A stretch of 64,000 nt of DNA, taken from the NCBI GenBank assembly GCA_000017645.1, contig CP000781.1:1392001-1456000 (forward strand). Reading direction: 5' to 3'. Shown here in pieces: positions 8,991 through 18,125 of the stretch; the first letter of the stretch is position 1, and the number at the start of each line of letters is the position of its first letter. The translations under genes were made by a program, and so were the position numbers. The DNA is from Xanthobacter autotrophicus Py2. GTDB lineage: Bacteria > Pseudomonadota > Alphaproteobacteria > Rhizobiales > Xanthobacteraceae. Under the pieces are notes generated by a model. That model had not been told where the DNA came from. It searched no databases and worked only from the letters and a program-made list of their open reading frames with translations.

Positions 8991-9018
8991 TTGACCTCTC
9001 GCGCATGATCATTAGAAT
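8991..9018 (+). promoter_or_regulatory. Sigma70-like promoter with GANTC in the -10
   Basis: TTGACC (8991-8996), 16 bp, TAGAAT (9013-9018). GAATC at 9015-9019 is a CcrM methylation site within the -10 element, the arrangement described for GcrA-dependent promoters. Transcription would run rightward into the terminator at 9031 and then argD. Confidence 0.55.
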
Positions 9019-9030
9019 CCGTAGCTGTCG

Positions 9031-9059
9031 GGCCGCCCCCCGCTTGGGCGGCCTTTTTT
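9031..9059 (+). terminator. Intrinsic terminator upstream of argD
   Basis: The arms GGCCGCCC (9031-9038) and GGGCGGCC (9046-9053) are followed by six T. There is no gene on the plus strand to its left, so it must either end a short untranslated RNA or act as an attenuator for argD. Confidence 0.75.
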
Positions 9060-9141
9060 GTTTGCCACGTGCCGGTTGTCGCGTTTTGTTCGTCAACCGG
9101 TGCCACCTCAAGGGGAATGAACCCTTTTTGGGAGGTTTGAA

Positions 9142-10350
9142 GTGATCACCGCCGTTCTGCCGACCTATGCGCGCATCGACCTCGAATTCGAACGGGGGGA
9201 GGGCTGCTGGCTCGTCACGACGGACGGGCGACGCTTTCTCGATTTCACCGGCGGCATCGCGGTGAACGTGCTGGGCCACGCCCATCCCTATCTCGCCGAG
9301 GCGCTCTCCGAGCAGGCGAAGAAGCTCTGGCACACCTCGAACCTGTTCCGCATCCCCGGCGGCGAGCGGCTCGCGGATCGCATCAAGGCGGTGACCTTCG
9401 CGGACACCATGTTCTTCACCAATTCCGGTGCGGAAGCCCTTGAGTGCGCCATCAAGATGGCCCGCAAGTATCAGTTCGCCAGCGGCCATCCGGAGAAGAA
9501 CCGCATCATTACCTTCGAAGGCGCCTTCCACGGCCGCACGCTGGCGACCATCGCCGCCGGTGGCAACGCCAAGTATCTCGAAGGCTTCGGGCCGGCCATG
9601 CCGGGCTTCGACCAGGTGCCGTTCGGCGACCTGGACGCCGCCCGCGCCGCCGTGACGCCTGAGACCGCCGCCATTCTGGTGGAGCCGGTGCAGGGCGAGG
9701 GCGGCGTGCGCGTTCCTCCCTCCGGCTTCCTCAAGGGGCTGCGCGCCTTGTGCGACGAGAAGGGCCTCCTGCTTGTGCTGGACGAGGTGCAGTGCGGGGT
9801 TGGGCGCACCGGCAAGCTGTTCGCGCACGAATGGGTCGGTGTCACCCCGGATATCATGGCGGTGGCCAAGGGCATCGGCGGCGGCTTTCCCATGGGCGCG
9901 TGCCTTGCCACGGAAGAGGCCGCCAAGGGCATGACGCTCGGCACCCATGGCTCCACCTATGGCGGCAATCCGCTGGCCATGGCGGTGGGCAATGCGGTGC
10001 TCGACCTCGTGCTCGCCGACGGCTTCCTCGACCATGTGAACGCCATGTCGACGCGCCTCGTGCAGCGCCTCGCCGAGGTCAGGGACCGGCATCCTTCGGT
10101 CATCGCCGAGGTGCGCGGCCAGGGCCTGCTGCTGGGCCTGCGCTGCGCCGTGCCGGCCGCCGACCTCGTCACGGCCCTGCGTGAGGAAGGCATGCTCGCG
10201 CCCGGCGCCAGCGACAATGTGGTGCGGCTGTTGCCCCCGCTCATCGTGAGCGAGGAGGAGGTGGGCATCGCCGTGGAGAAGATCGAAGCTGCCTGCCGGC
10301 GTATCGAGGACCGCCTCGTCGCCGCTCCGGTGCAGGGAGCGGCGGAATGA
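9142..10350 (+). CDS. argD: Acetylornithine aminotransferase
   Basis: The 402-residue protein is a class III PLP aminotransferase that converts N-acetylglutamate semialdehyde to N-acetylornithine in arginine synthesis. Visible: the [17 protein letters not shown] box, the [18 protein letters not shown] segment and the Schiff-base lysine near residue 243 in [13 protein letters not shown]. The start is a GTG preceded by GGAGG six bases away. The TGA overlaps the argF ATG (ATGA). It may also act on succinyldiaminopimelate, as many ArgD proteins do. Confidence 0.95.
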   Translation: MITAVLPTYARIDLEFERGEGCWLVTTDGRRFLDFTGGIAVNVLGHAHPYLAEALSEQAKKLWHTSNLFRIPGGERLADRIKAVTFADTMFFTNSGAEALECAIKMARKYQFASGHPEKNRIITFEGAFHGRTLATIAAGGNAKYLEGFGPAMPGFDQVPFGDLDAARAAVTPETAAILVEPVQGEGGVRVPPSGFLKGLRALCDEKGLLLVLDEVQCGVGRTGKLFAHEWVGVTPDIMAVAKGIGGGFPMGACLATEEAAKGMTLGTHGSTYGGNPLAMAVGNAVLDLVLADGFLDHVNAMSTRLVQRLAEVRDRHPSVIAEVRGQGLLLGLRCAVPAADLVTALREEGMLAPGASDNVVRLLPPLIVSEEEVGIAVEKIEAACRRIEDRLVAAPVQGAAE

Positions 10351-11276
10351 AGGGGAACGGCGTGCGCCATTTTCTAGACCTGTCCGAGATCCCGGCCGAG
10401 GAGTTGCGCCGGGTTCTCGATTTTTCCAAGGACCTCAAGGCCCGGCGCAAGGCCGGCGAGGTGGACCGGCCGCTCGCGGGCAAGACACTCGCCATGGTGT
10501 TCGACAAGCCGTCGACCCGCACCCGCGTGTCGTTCGACCTCGCCATGCGCCAGCTCGGTGGCGAGACCATCATGCTCACCGGCCAGGAGATGCAGCTCGG
10601 GCGCGGCGAGACCATCGCCGACACCGCCCGGGTGCTGTCGCGCTTCGTGGATGCCATCATGATCCGCATCCTGGACCATGACGACCTCACCGAGCTGGCG
10701 AAGCACGCCACGGTGCCGGTGATCAACGGGCTCACCCGCATCTCCCATCCCTGCCAGGTGATGGCGGATGTGCTGACCTTCGAGGAGCACAGGGGCAACA
10801 TCACGGGCCGCTCCGTGGCCTGGACCGGCGACGCCAACAATGTGCTGGCGTCCTGGGTACATGCCGCCCAGCGCTTCGATTTCTCGCTCAAGGTCGCCAC
10901 CCCGAAGGAGCTTTCGCCGCGCCAGGCGCTGAAGGACTTCGTCAAGCGCACCAAGGCGAAGGTGAAGTTCATGCGCGATCCTGAGGAAGCGGTGGAGGGC
11001 GTGGACTGCGTCGTCACCGACACCTGGGTCTCCATGGGCGACAAGGAGGCGGAGCGCCGCCACAACCTTTTGAAGCCCTACCAGGTGAACCGTTCGCTCA
11101 TGGCGCGGGCCGACAAGGAAGCCATCTTCATGCATTGCCTGCCCGCCCATCGCGGCGAGGAGGTGAGCGACGAGGTGATGGACGGCCCGCAGTCGGTGGT
11201 GTTCGACGAGGCGGAGAACCGGCTGCATGCCCAGAAGGGCATTCTGGCCTGGTGCTTTAACGCGGCGGGCGACTGA
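10347..11276 (+). CDS. argF: Ornithine carbamoyltransferase
   Basis: A 309-residue cytoplasmic enzyme that joins carbamoyl phosphate to ornithine, giving citrulline. The carbamoyl-phosphate motif STRTR is at residues 56-60. HPCQVMAD near 130 and the [11 protein letters not shown] loop near 260 are intact. It overlaps argD by 4 bp, so translation is coupled. With carA at 39 kb the window holds two arginine-related loci. Confidence 0.96.
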   Translation: MKGNGVRHFLDLSEIPAEELRRVLDFSKDLKARRKAGEVDRPLAGKTLAMVFDKPSTRTRVSFDLAMRQLGGETIMLTGQEMQLGRGETIADTARVLSRFVDAIMIRILDHDDLTELAKHATVPVINGLTRISHPCQVMADVLTFEEHRGNITGRSVAWTGDANNVLASWVHAAQRFDFSLKVATPKELSPRQALKDFVKRTKAKVKFMRDPEEAVEGVDCVVTDTWVSMGDKEAERRHNLLKPYQVNRSLMARADKEAIFMHCLPAHRGEEVSDEVMDGPQSVVFDEAENRLHAQKGILAWCFNAAGD

Positions 11277-11500
11277 ACGCGGGACGCCGACGCGGGATAG
11301 CTCCGGGGCCGGTGCGGTTAGAGTTGTTCAGGCCCGGTGATCCGGCGGCATCTTCCGCCGGCGGGGTCGGGTGACTATATGCCGGCTCAACCCTTCCGGG
11401 CCGGATGGCATCCGGCCGCGCCAGCGGCTGCCCGGATCCGTGGCCATGGCCAGTGGCCAAGGTCCGTCCTGCCCGGCCCATCGTTTCGAGGAGTCCCCCC

Positions 11501-12535
11501 ATGAGCGGCGAGCGGTCCCGCGGCGAGCAATCCCGCGGCGAGAGACACGGCAGCACCCGCCGGGCCGAAGCGGCGCAGGACGATATCGTCACCGCATTCC
11601 AGGTGGATGCGCTGGACCTGCGCGGGCGCACGGTGCGCCTCGGCACTACGCTGGACGCCGTGCTGGCGCACCATGATTATCCCGCGGCGGTAAAGCGCGT
11701 GGTGGGGGAGGCGGTGACGCTGGCCGTGCTGCTGGGCTCGTCCCTCAAGTTCGAGGGCCGCTTCATCCTGCAGACCCAGACCGACGGGCCGGTGGACATG
11801 GTGGTGGCGGACTTCGTCACCCCCGACAAGATCCGGGCGTATGCGCGCTTCGACAAGGAGGCGCTGGCCGAAGCCGAGCGGCGCAACGAGACCTCGCCCG
11901 CCGCCCTCATCGGGCGTGGCCACCTTGCCATGACCATCGACCAGGGCATTTCGGCGAACCGCTACCAGGGCGTGGTGGCGCTCGACGGCTCGGGGCTGGA
12001 GGAAGCGGCGCACGAATATTTCAAGCAGTCCGAGCAGATCCCCACCCGCGTGCGCCTTGCCGTGGGCGAGGAGATGAAGGCCGGGGGCGCGGCTTCGTCC
12101 TGGCGGGCGGGCGGGCTACTCGCCCAGTTCCTGCCGCAGGATGCCTCGCGCTCGCGCATGTCCGACCTTGCTCCGGGGGACGCGCCGGAGGGCACCACCC
12201 CCCACGCCGTGGACGAGGATGACGCCTGGGTGGAGGCGCGCTCCCTCGTGGCCACCCTGGAGGACGTGGAGCTGATCGACCGCGACCTCTCCAGCGAGCG
12301 GCTGCTCTATCGGCTGTTCCATGAGCGCGGGGTGCGGGTTTTCGATCCCTCGCCCATGGCGGCCCACTGCTCCTGCTCGCGCGAGCGGGTGTCGGGCGTG
12401 CTCGCCTCCTTCTCCAGCGAGGAGCGGCGCGACATGATCCAGGACGACGGCCATATCGCCGTCACCTGCGAATTCTGCGGCCGTGTCTACAAATACAGCG
12501 CCGAGGAAGTGGTCGGCGGGCAATCGGACGCCTGA
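11501..12535 (+). CDS. hslO: Redox-regulated holdase chaperone Hsp33
   Basis: The 344-residue protein is a cytoplasmic chaperone activated by oxidative unfolding. The zinc/redox switch is complete: Cys290-x-Cys292 and Cys323-x2-Cys326. ATG 11501 follows a CGAGGAG ribosome site and precedes the family core by about 30 residues of low-complexity Arg/Glu/Ser sequence. The position after argD-argF is conserved in many Hyphomicrobiales. The 224-bp gap from argF suggests it can have its own promoter. It converges with the guanidine operon. Confidence 0.93.
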   Translation: MSGERSRGEQSRGERHGSTRRAEAAQDDIVTAFQVDALDLRGRTVRLGTTLDAVLAHHDYPAAVKRVVGEAVTLAVLLGSSLKFEGRFILQTQTDGPVDMVVADFVTPDKIRAYARFDKEALAEAERRNETSPAALIGRGHLAMTIDQGISANRYQGVVALDGSGLEEAAHEYFKQSEQIPTRVRLAVGEEMKAGGAASSWRAGGLLAQFLPQDASRSRMSDLAPGDAPEGTTPHAVDEDDAWVEARSLVATLEDVELIDRDLSSERLLYRLFHERGVRVFDPSPMAAHCSCSRERVSGVLASFSSEERRDMIQDDGHIAVTCEFCGRVYKYSAEEVVGGQSDA

Positions 12536-12553
12536 AGACCGCTGCGGCCGCCT

Positions 12554-12603
12554 CCTCCCCTGCGACAGGGGAGGGGGCATCCCCCGGCAGCGCCCGGGGG
12601 ATG
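12554..12603. repeat. Pair of GC-rich hairpins in a convergent gap
   Basis: Two palindromes lie between hslO and the end of the guanidine operon: 9-bp arms at 12554-12574 (CCTCCCCTG/CAGGGGAGG) and 10-bp arms at 12578-12603 (CATCCCCCGG/CCGGGGGATG). Neither has a T-run. They may stop transcription from both sides or be REP-type repeats; the first resembles elements near 6140 and 19790. Confidence 0.55.
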
Positions 12604-12622
12604 AAAGGACTGGGCCGGAAGC

Positions 12623-13072
12623 CTATCCGCGCCGCCGCGCCATATAGGCGCGCCAGCCGCCCAGCGCGGTGATCTCCTCGGCGCGCTCCACGGCATGGGC
12701 CTCGCACAGGAAGCCGGGCACTTCGCTGCCGTCCTCCAGCCGCACCTTTCCGATGCCGAGCGGCGCGGGGATGCGGGAGACGAAGCGGCCGAAGGCGGCG
12801 GGCTCCAGCGCCCACACCTCCACTTCCAGTCCCGGCCCGTCAAAGCCCGGCGCGCGCACCACGCCCGGCTTCTGGGGCGTGGTGTCCGGCAGCACGAACA
12901 GCCGGTAGTCCGGCGCGGTGCGGCAGCTCTTCACCAGCACGCCTCCGGCCTCCGTGAGCTCCGGATTGAGCGGCATGCCGGAGAGGTGCGCACCCACCAC
13001 GGCGATGGGCACGGCCTCCCGTGGGCTGGTTTCGGACGGGCGATGTCCGCTGAGCGGCAGATCGGTCGTCAT
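12623..13072 (-). CDS. Stand-alone allophanate hydrolase C-terminal domain
   Basis: The 149-residue protein matches only the C-terminal domain of allophanate hydrolase (AtzF/DUR1 type): VVGAHLSGMPLNPELTEAGG at the start, LPDTTPQKPGVVR in the middle and GGWRAYM at the end. The amidase half with its Ser-Ser-Lys triad is absent here. In the yeast enzyme this domain handles the second step, decarboxylation of N-carboxycarbamate. It is the last gene of the operon, 21 bp after the carboxylase, with a good AGAGGA ribosome site. No remnant of an amidase fits in the short gap before hslO, so this looks like a designed short form rather than a recent deletion. Confidence 0.85.
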   Translation of the reverse strand: MTTDLPLSGHRPSETSPREAVPIAVVGAHLSGMPLNPELTEAGGVLVKSCRTAPDYRLFVLPDTTPQKPGVVRAPGFDGPGLEVEVWALEPAAFGRFVSRIPAPLGIGKVRLEDGSEVPGFLCEAHAVERAEEITALGGWRAYMARRRG

Positions 13073-13093
13073 CAGCTTTCCTCTCAGCTTTCG

Positions 13094-16000
13094 TCACAGG
13101 GCTTCGAGCACGCAGACCACATCGCCGGACCGCACGGTGCGGCCGGGGACGGCACGGATCTCCCGCACCCGCCCGGCGGCATGGGCGGTGATGGAGATTT
13201 CCATCTTCATGGATTCGATGATGGCGATGGTTTCGCCTGCGGCGACCACCGTCTCCTCCGCCACCAGCACCTTCCAGACATTGCCGGGCACGTTGGCGGC
13301 GACGCCGAAGCAGCCGTCCGGCATCTCGCCCTCGCTGAAGGGACCGGCCCCGTCCTCCACCACGAAGCTGTCGAGCCCTTCCGCCTTCCAGCGGGCACGC
13401 TCGGCCTCGAAGGCCGCCTGCTGTCGGGCCTTGCCGGCGGTGATCTCGCCAGCGTTCGCCGCAAGGCTCGCGGCATAGTCGGCGTAGGAGAAGCGGCCGT
13501 CCTCGATGCGCACCGGATAGGCGCCATGGGGAAAGGCCTCGCGCGCCTCCATCAGCTCCTGGTGGCTTACCGGGAAGAAGTGGATCTCGTCGAAAAAGCG
13601 CAACAGCCACGGCGTGTCGGCGAAGGCGGGCGTACGGCGCCAGGTGTTCCACATCTGGATGGTGCGGCCGAACAGCTGGTAGCCGCCCGGCCCCTCCATG
13701 CCGTAGATGCACATATAAGCGCCGCCGATGCCCACCGCGTTTTCCGGCGTCCAGGTGCGGGCCGGATTATACTTGGTGGTCACGAGGCGGTGGCGCGGAT
13801 CGATGGGGGTGGCCACCGGCGCGCCGAGATAGACATCGCCGAGGCCCAGCACCTGGTAGCTCGCCCCGAAGATGATGTCCTTCACCGCCTGCTCGTCCGC
13901 CAAGCCGTTGATGCGGCGGATGAACTCGATGTTGGACGGGCACCACGGCGCGTTGGGGCGCACCAGTTCCTGATACTTGCGCATGGCAAGTTCCGCCTGC
14001 GGGTCGTTCCACGACAGGGGCAGGTGGACGACGCGGCTCGGCACCACCACGTCCTCGGCGCGGGGCAGCCCGCTCTCGATCTCGGCAAGGGCATCCAGCA
14101 GCTTGGCACGGGGCAGTGCCGCGCCATCATAATGGATCTGCAGCGAGCGGATGCCGGGGGTGAGGTCGATGATCCCCGGCAGGCGCGCTTCCCCCACTGC
14201 CTGCGCCATCAGATGGGCGCGCAGGCGCAGCGCGATGTCGAGGTGCATGTCGCCGAACTCGACGAGCAGGTTGTCGTCGCCCTGCCGGCGGTAGACGACG
14301 CTCACCGGCCCGTCGTCCCGCCGCGCGAGGATGGGTGAGCCGGTCTCTTCCGGTGCGCCGGTGACCATCGGGCCGGCGACGGGGTCTAGCGGGCGGGGCA
14401 GGGCGAAGAAGCGCACGGTGTCGCCGGGCTTCAGCTGCCCCATCTTCCATTGCTCGTCGCGGGCGATCACCGCCGGGCAGACGAAGCCGCCCAGCGAGGG
14501 GCCGTCCGGTCCAAGGATGATGGGCATGTCGCCGGTGAAGTCGATGGCGCCGATGGCATAGGCGTTGTCGTGGATGTTGGAGGGGTGGAGCCCCGCCTCG
14601 CCGCCATCGGTGCGGGCCCAGCGCGGCGTCGGCCCCATGAGGCGCACGCCGGTGCGGGCGCTGTTGAAATGCACCTCGTAGGTGGCATCGAACAGGTCGG
14701 CGATGTCGTCGTCCTGGAAGAAGTCCGGCGCGCCGTGGGGGCCATAGATGACGCCGATGCTCCATTCCCGCGTCAGCGGCGCAGGTGCGCCGGGCACATG
14801 GTCCGGAACCTGTGGGCGCGCGGCCTTGGGCGCGAGGTGGAGGGCGTCGCCGCCCTTCAGGGTGCCGGTGGCGTGGCCGCCGAAGGCGCCGAGCGCGAAG
14901 GTAGCGCGCGAGCCCAGCACTACGGGGGCCTGGAATGCGCCGTTGACCGCGAGATAGGTCCGCTGCCCCGGCCCCGAAATGGCGCCGATGGCCAGCACCT
15001 GCCCCGCCATCACCGCGAAGGCGGCATCGTGGGGGGCGGGGATGCCGTCGAGGGTGGCAGGCATCAAGGCGCCGGAGAGGGCGATCACCGCATCGTCGTG
15101 GAAGCGCAGGGTGGGGCCGTTCACCGTCAGCTCCAGCGCGCAGGCGGTCTCGGCGTTACCGACCAGCGCATTGGCACGGCGGAAGGAATACTCGTCCATC
15201 GGGCCAGACGGAGGCACCCCCACGTGCCACAGGTGAAGCCGCCCCGGCAGTTCCTGAAGGCTGGACTGGGCGCCGGGAACCAGCACCTCCACGCTTTCTG
15301 GCCGGAAGGCGAAATCCTTGAGCGCCGTGGTCGCCACCTTGGCCGAGGCGAGCAGGTCGGACGCCGCGATGGCGCGCAGATACTGTAGGTTGGTCTCGAT
15401 GCCGCAGATGGAGGTTTCCGCCAGCGCCGCGTTGAGCGCCGCGATGGCGGCTTGGCGGTCCGCGCCGGTCACGATCACCTTGGCAAGCATGGGATCGTAA
15501 TAGGGGGTCACCTCGGTGCCGGTCTCGATCCAGCCGTCGATGCGCGCGCTGGCCGGGAATTTCACCTCGGTCAGCAGGCCGGCCGAGGGCTGGAAGTTGG
15601 CATGCGGGATCTCCGCATAGACGCGCACCTCCATGGCCGCGCCCTTCGGCGCCAGCGGGCCGGCGGCGGCGATGGGATCTTCTCCGGCGGCCTGGCGGAT
15701 CATCCATTCCACGAGGTCGATGCCGAACACCGCCTCGGTGACGGGATGCTCCACTTGCAGGCGTGTGTTCACCTCCAGGAAGTAGAATTCCTGCCGGGCC
15801 GGGTCGTAGATGAACTCCACCGTGCCGGCGCTCTCGTAGGCCACGCTCTGGCCCAACTGCACGGCGGCGGCGTGGAGGCTGGCGCGCACGTCGTCGGAGA
15901 GGAGGGGGGCGGGGGTCTCCTCCACCACCTTCTGGTTCCGGCGCTGGAGCGAGCAGTCGCGCTCGCCGAGCGCCACCACCTTGCCCTTGCCGTCGCCGAA

Positions 16001-16636
16001 GATCTGCACTTCCACATGGCGCGCCTCGGCCACGAAGCGCTCGAGGTACACCCGCGCATCGCCGAAGGAGGCGCGGGCGGTGCGCTGGACGCGCTCGAAG
16101 GTGTCGGCCAGTTCCTGCGGCGTGTGGCACAGCTGCATGCCGATGCCGCCGCCGCCGGCGGTGGACTTCAGCATCACCGGATAGGTGATGGCCTCCGCCG
16201 CCTTGAGTGCCTCTTCGGCGCTCTCCAGCAGGTCCGTGCCCGGCAGCAGCGGCACGCCGGAGGCCTTCGCCAGTGCGCGGGCCGTGTGCTTCAGGCCGAA
16301 ATCCTTCAGGTGCTCGGGCTTGGGACCGATGAAGCGGATGCCCTCATCGGCGAGGCGCTGGGCGAACGCCACGTTCTCCGACAGGAAGCCGTAGCCGGGG
16401 TGCACCGCCTGCGCGCCCGTCGCCTTGCAGGCGGCGATGACGGCGTCCACGTTCAGGTAGCTCTCGGCGGCCGGGGCCGGGCCGAGGCGCACCGCCTCGT
16501 CCGCCTCCAGCACGCCGCGGGTGAAGCGGTCGGCGTCCGAATGCACGGCCACCGATTTGATGTTCATGGCGCGGAGCGTGCGGATGACGCGCCTCGCAAT
16601 CTCGCCGCGATTGGCGATCAGGACCTTCGTGAACAT
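13094..16636 (-). CDS. Biotin-dependent guanidine (urea) carboxylase
   Basis: The 1180-residue protein contains all domains in one chain: biotin carboxylase (about 1-450; Gly-rich ATP loop at 161-166; FLEVNTRLQVEHPVTEAVFG), a KipA/KipI-like carboxyltransferase (about 460-1060) and a C-terminal biotinyl domain with ESMKME (biotin Lys near 1144). By family it would be called urea carboxylase. The guanidine-I riboswitch heading the operon and the two DUF1989 proteins beside it match the guanidine carboxylase systems reported since 2020, so ATP-dependent carboxylation of guanidine is the likelier reaction. Residues that separate urea from guanidine enzymes were not mapped. Confidence 0.9.
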   Translation of the reverse strand: MFTKVLIANRGEIARRVIRTLRAMNIKSVAVHSDADRFTRGVLEADEAVRLGPAPAAESYLNVDAVIAACKATGAQAVHPGYGFLSENVAFAQRLADEGIRFIGPKPEHLKDFGLKHTARALAKASGVPLLPGTDLLESAEEALKAAEAITYPVMLKSTAGGGGIGMQLCHTPQELADTFERVQRTARASFGDARVYLERFVAEARHVEVQIFGDGKGKVVALGERDCSLQRRNQKVVEETPAPLLSDDVRASLHAAAVQLGQSVAYESAGTVEFIYDPARQEFYFLEVNTRLQVEHPVTEAVFGIDLVEWMIRQAAGEDPIAAAGPLAPKGAAMEVRVYAEIPHANFQPSAGLLTEVKFPASARIDGWIETGTEVTPYYDPMLAKVIVTGADRQAAIAALNAALAETSICGIETNLQYLRAIAASDLLASAKVATTALKDFAFRPESVEVLVPGAQSSLQELPGRLHLWHVGVPPSGPMDEYSFRRANALVGNAETACALELTVNGPTLRFHDDAVIALSGALMPATLDGIPAPHDAAFAVMAGQVLAIGAISGPGQRTYLAVNGAFQAPVVLGSRATFALGAFGGHATGTLKGGDALHLAPKAARPQVPDHVPGAPAPLTREWSIGVIYGPHGAPDFFQDDDIADLFDATYEVHFNSARTGVRLMGPTPRWARTDGGEAGLHPSNIHDNAYAIGAIDFTGDMPIILGPDGPSLGGFVCPAVIARDEQWKMGQLKPGDTVRFFALPRPLDPVAGPMVTGAPEETGSPILARRDDGPVSVVYRRQGDDNLLVEFGDMHLDIALRLRAHLMAQAVGEARLPGIIDLTPGIRSLQIHYDGAALPRAKLLDALAEIESGLPRAEDVVVPSRVVHLPLSWNDPQAELAMRKYQELVRPNAPWCPSNIEFIRRINGLADEQAVKDIIFGASYQVLGLGDVYLGAPVATPIDPRHRLVTTKYNPARTWTPENAVGIGGAYMCIYGMEGPGGYQLFGRTIQMWNTWRRTPAFADTPWLLRFFDEIHFFPVSHQELMEAREAFPHGAYPVRIEDGRFSYADYAASLAANAGEITAGKARQQAAFEAERARWKAEGLDSFVVEDGAGPFSEGEMPDGCFGVAANVPGNVWKVLVAEETVVAAGETIAIIESMKMEISITAHAAGRVREIRAVPGRTVRSGDVVCVLEAL

Positions 16637-16639
16637 GGA

Positions 16640-17290
16640 TCAGCCCTCCTCGCCGGCGAAGACGAGGACCTGAATCGGCGTCGGGTTGAAGCCGTTGCAG
16701 GGATTGTTGATCTGCGGGCAGTTGGAGATGACGAGCAGCACGTCCATCTCGGCCTTCAGCTCCACATAGTCGCCGGGGCCGGAGATGCCGTCCACGATGG
16801 CCAGCTCGCCCGAGGGCTCCACCGGCACGTTCATGAAGAAGTTGATGTTGGGCACCACGTCCCGCTTCGACATGCCGTGCTTCATCACCTCGATGACGAA
16901 ATTCTCGCGGCAGGCGTGCAGATACTTCACCTGATGGCCGAAGCGCACCGTATTGGCCTCGCACGAGCAGGCGCCTGCCGAGGTGTCGTGCCGGCCGCAG
17001 GTGTCGGCGGTCACGGTCAGCATGAGGTTGCCTTCGGACGAAATCAGCTTCGTGCCCGTGGACACATAGGCCGAGCCCTGCACCCGCAGCGTATCCTGAG
17101 AGGAATAGCGCTCGGAGAAGTCGTCGGCGCGGTAGAACAGCGTATCCACCGCCTGCTGGCCTTCCAGGTCCACGATGCGCACGCTCTCGCCCTTCTTCAC
17201 CAGACAGGAGAAGGGGGCGTTGGCCGGCACGAAGTAATCGGCGACGGCGGTGGAGGCATCCCGCACCGGGGTTGCGAAGAACTTGCTCAT
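16640..17290 (-). CDS. Urea-carboxylase-associated protein 2 (DUF1989; probable carboxyguanidine deiminase subunit)
   Basis: The 216-residue protein is of the UAAP2 type: VDLEGQQAVDTLFY, ADTCGRHDTSAGACSCEANT and a C-terminal SNCPQINNPCNGFNPTPIQV block with the conserved Cys/His set likely to bind metal. Work on guanidine catabolism identifies this pair of DUF1989 proteins as the heteromeric deiminase that turns carboxyguanidine into allophanate. It sits 3 bp before the carboxylase start and 11 bp after UAAP1, with a GGGAGG ribosome site. The role is taken from family and context. Confidence 0.88.
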   Translation of the reverse strand: MSKFFATPVRDASTAVADYFVPANAPFSCLVKKGESVRIVDLEGQQAVDTLFYRADDFSERYSSQDTLRVQGSAYVSTGTKLISSEGNLMLTVTADTCGRHDTSAGACSCEANTVRFGHQVKYLHACRENFVIEVMKHGMSKRDVVPNINFFMNVPVEPSGELAIVDGISGPGDYVELKAEMDVLLVISNCPQINNPCNGFNPTPIQVLVFAGEEG

Positions 17291-17301
17291 GTCAGCCTCC
17301 C

Positions 17302-18114
17302 TCAGCGCGCGTTGTTCTCGAAGCCGCGGACGGCTTCGATGGTGGCGGTGCGGCACAGGTCGTCCGCGGCCGGCGCGGGCGCGCGGAAGCGGATGGCCTC
17401 CACGGCGGGCGGCGCGTAGTCGGGCTCCGGGTCCAGGGGATGGGGGCAGTTGGACAAGGCGACGACGAGGTCCATCTCGGCGCGCAGGTCGACGAAGTCG
17501 CCCGTCTGGCGCTTGCCCTCCAGCCAGTGGAAGACGCCGTCCGCATCGGTGCGCACGGGCGCGAAGAAGGTCAGGGCCGGGGGGATGTCGCGCTTGTCGT
17601 AGCCGAGCTTGCCGGCGGCGAGGATGAAGTTGTCGCGGGTGTTGCGCAGCGCCTTCTCGCCGTAGCGGGCGCGGTTGGAGGCGGCGGTGGAGCCGCCCAC
17701 CAAGGCATCGTGGAAGCCGGTGGTGTCCTCGATCAGGGAGAACATCACCCGGCCCATGTCGGAGAACAGCACGCGGCCCTTGCCGAGCGCCGAGGTCCAC
17801 TGGACCTTCACCGTATCGGCATAGTTCAGCCGCTCGCTCTTGTCGCCGGCCGCCCAGGCGATCATGGAGACCGCCGCCGGGCCATGAGGCAGGCGGATGC
17901 GCAGGGCCTCGCCGGCCTTGAGCGGCGTCGACCAGTACCAGCCGCCGGGAATGGTCTCGGCGTGGAGCACGGCGCCTTCGGGGATAGGCGAGCCATCGCG
18001 CGGCGTCGGGCCCGGCAGGGCCTTCGGCGCATGCTTCTGGCCGGCGGCCTTCAATTCGGCATAGCGGCGCTTGTTCTCTTCGATGAAGAGGAGGGTGTCC
18101 TCGGTGACGGTCAT
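17302..18114 (-). CDS. Urea-carboxylase-associated protein 1 (DUF1989; probable carboxyguanidine deiminase subunit)
   Basis: The 270-residue partner of the next gene is of the UAAP1 type: IPGGWYWSTPLKAGEALRIR, LFSDMGRVMFSLIEDTTGFHD and SNCPHPLDPEPDYAP. It should form the second subunit of the carboxyguanidine deiminase. The start at 18114 follows GAGGAG on the minus strand; the open frame further upstream is the shadow of the ATPase gene. It is tightly packed between ATPase (11 bp) and UAAP2 (11 bp), so one transcript is expected. Confidence 0.88.
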   Translation of the reverse strand: MTVTEDTLLFIEENKRRYAELKAAGQKHAPKALPGPTPRDGSPIPEGAVLHAETIPGGWYWSTPLKAGEALRIRLPHGPAAVSMIAWAAGDKSERLNYADTVKVQWTSALGKGRVLFSDMGRVMFSLIEDTTGFHDALVGGSTAASNRARYGEKALRNTRDNFILAAGKLGYDKRDIPPALTFFAPVRTDADGVFHWLEGKRQTGDFVDLRAEMDLVVALSNCPHPLDPEPDYAPPAVEAIRFRAPAPAADDLCRTATIEAVRGFENNAR

Positions 18115-18125
18115 GTCGTGTCTCC

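Larger units (their letters stand above)
8402..9141. other. 740-bp gap between gcrA and argD
   Basis: No protein gene is supported. It holds a full CtrA box (8885-8900), a GANTC site at 8847-8851, a sigma70-like promoter whose -10 overlaps a second GANTC (9015-9019), and an intrinsic terminator (9031-9059), before the argD Shine-Dalgarno at 9131. The stretch next to gcrA (8402-8840) shows nothing I can name. Confidence 0.55.

Noticed and set aside
12554..12603. Intrinsic terminators proper for hslO and the guanidine operon
   Set aside because: Stems are strong, but no T-run follows on either strand; kept only as repeats/hairpins.
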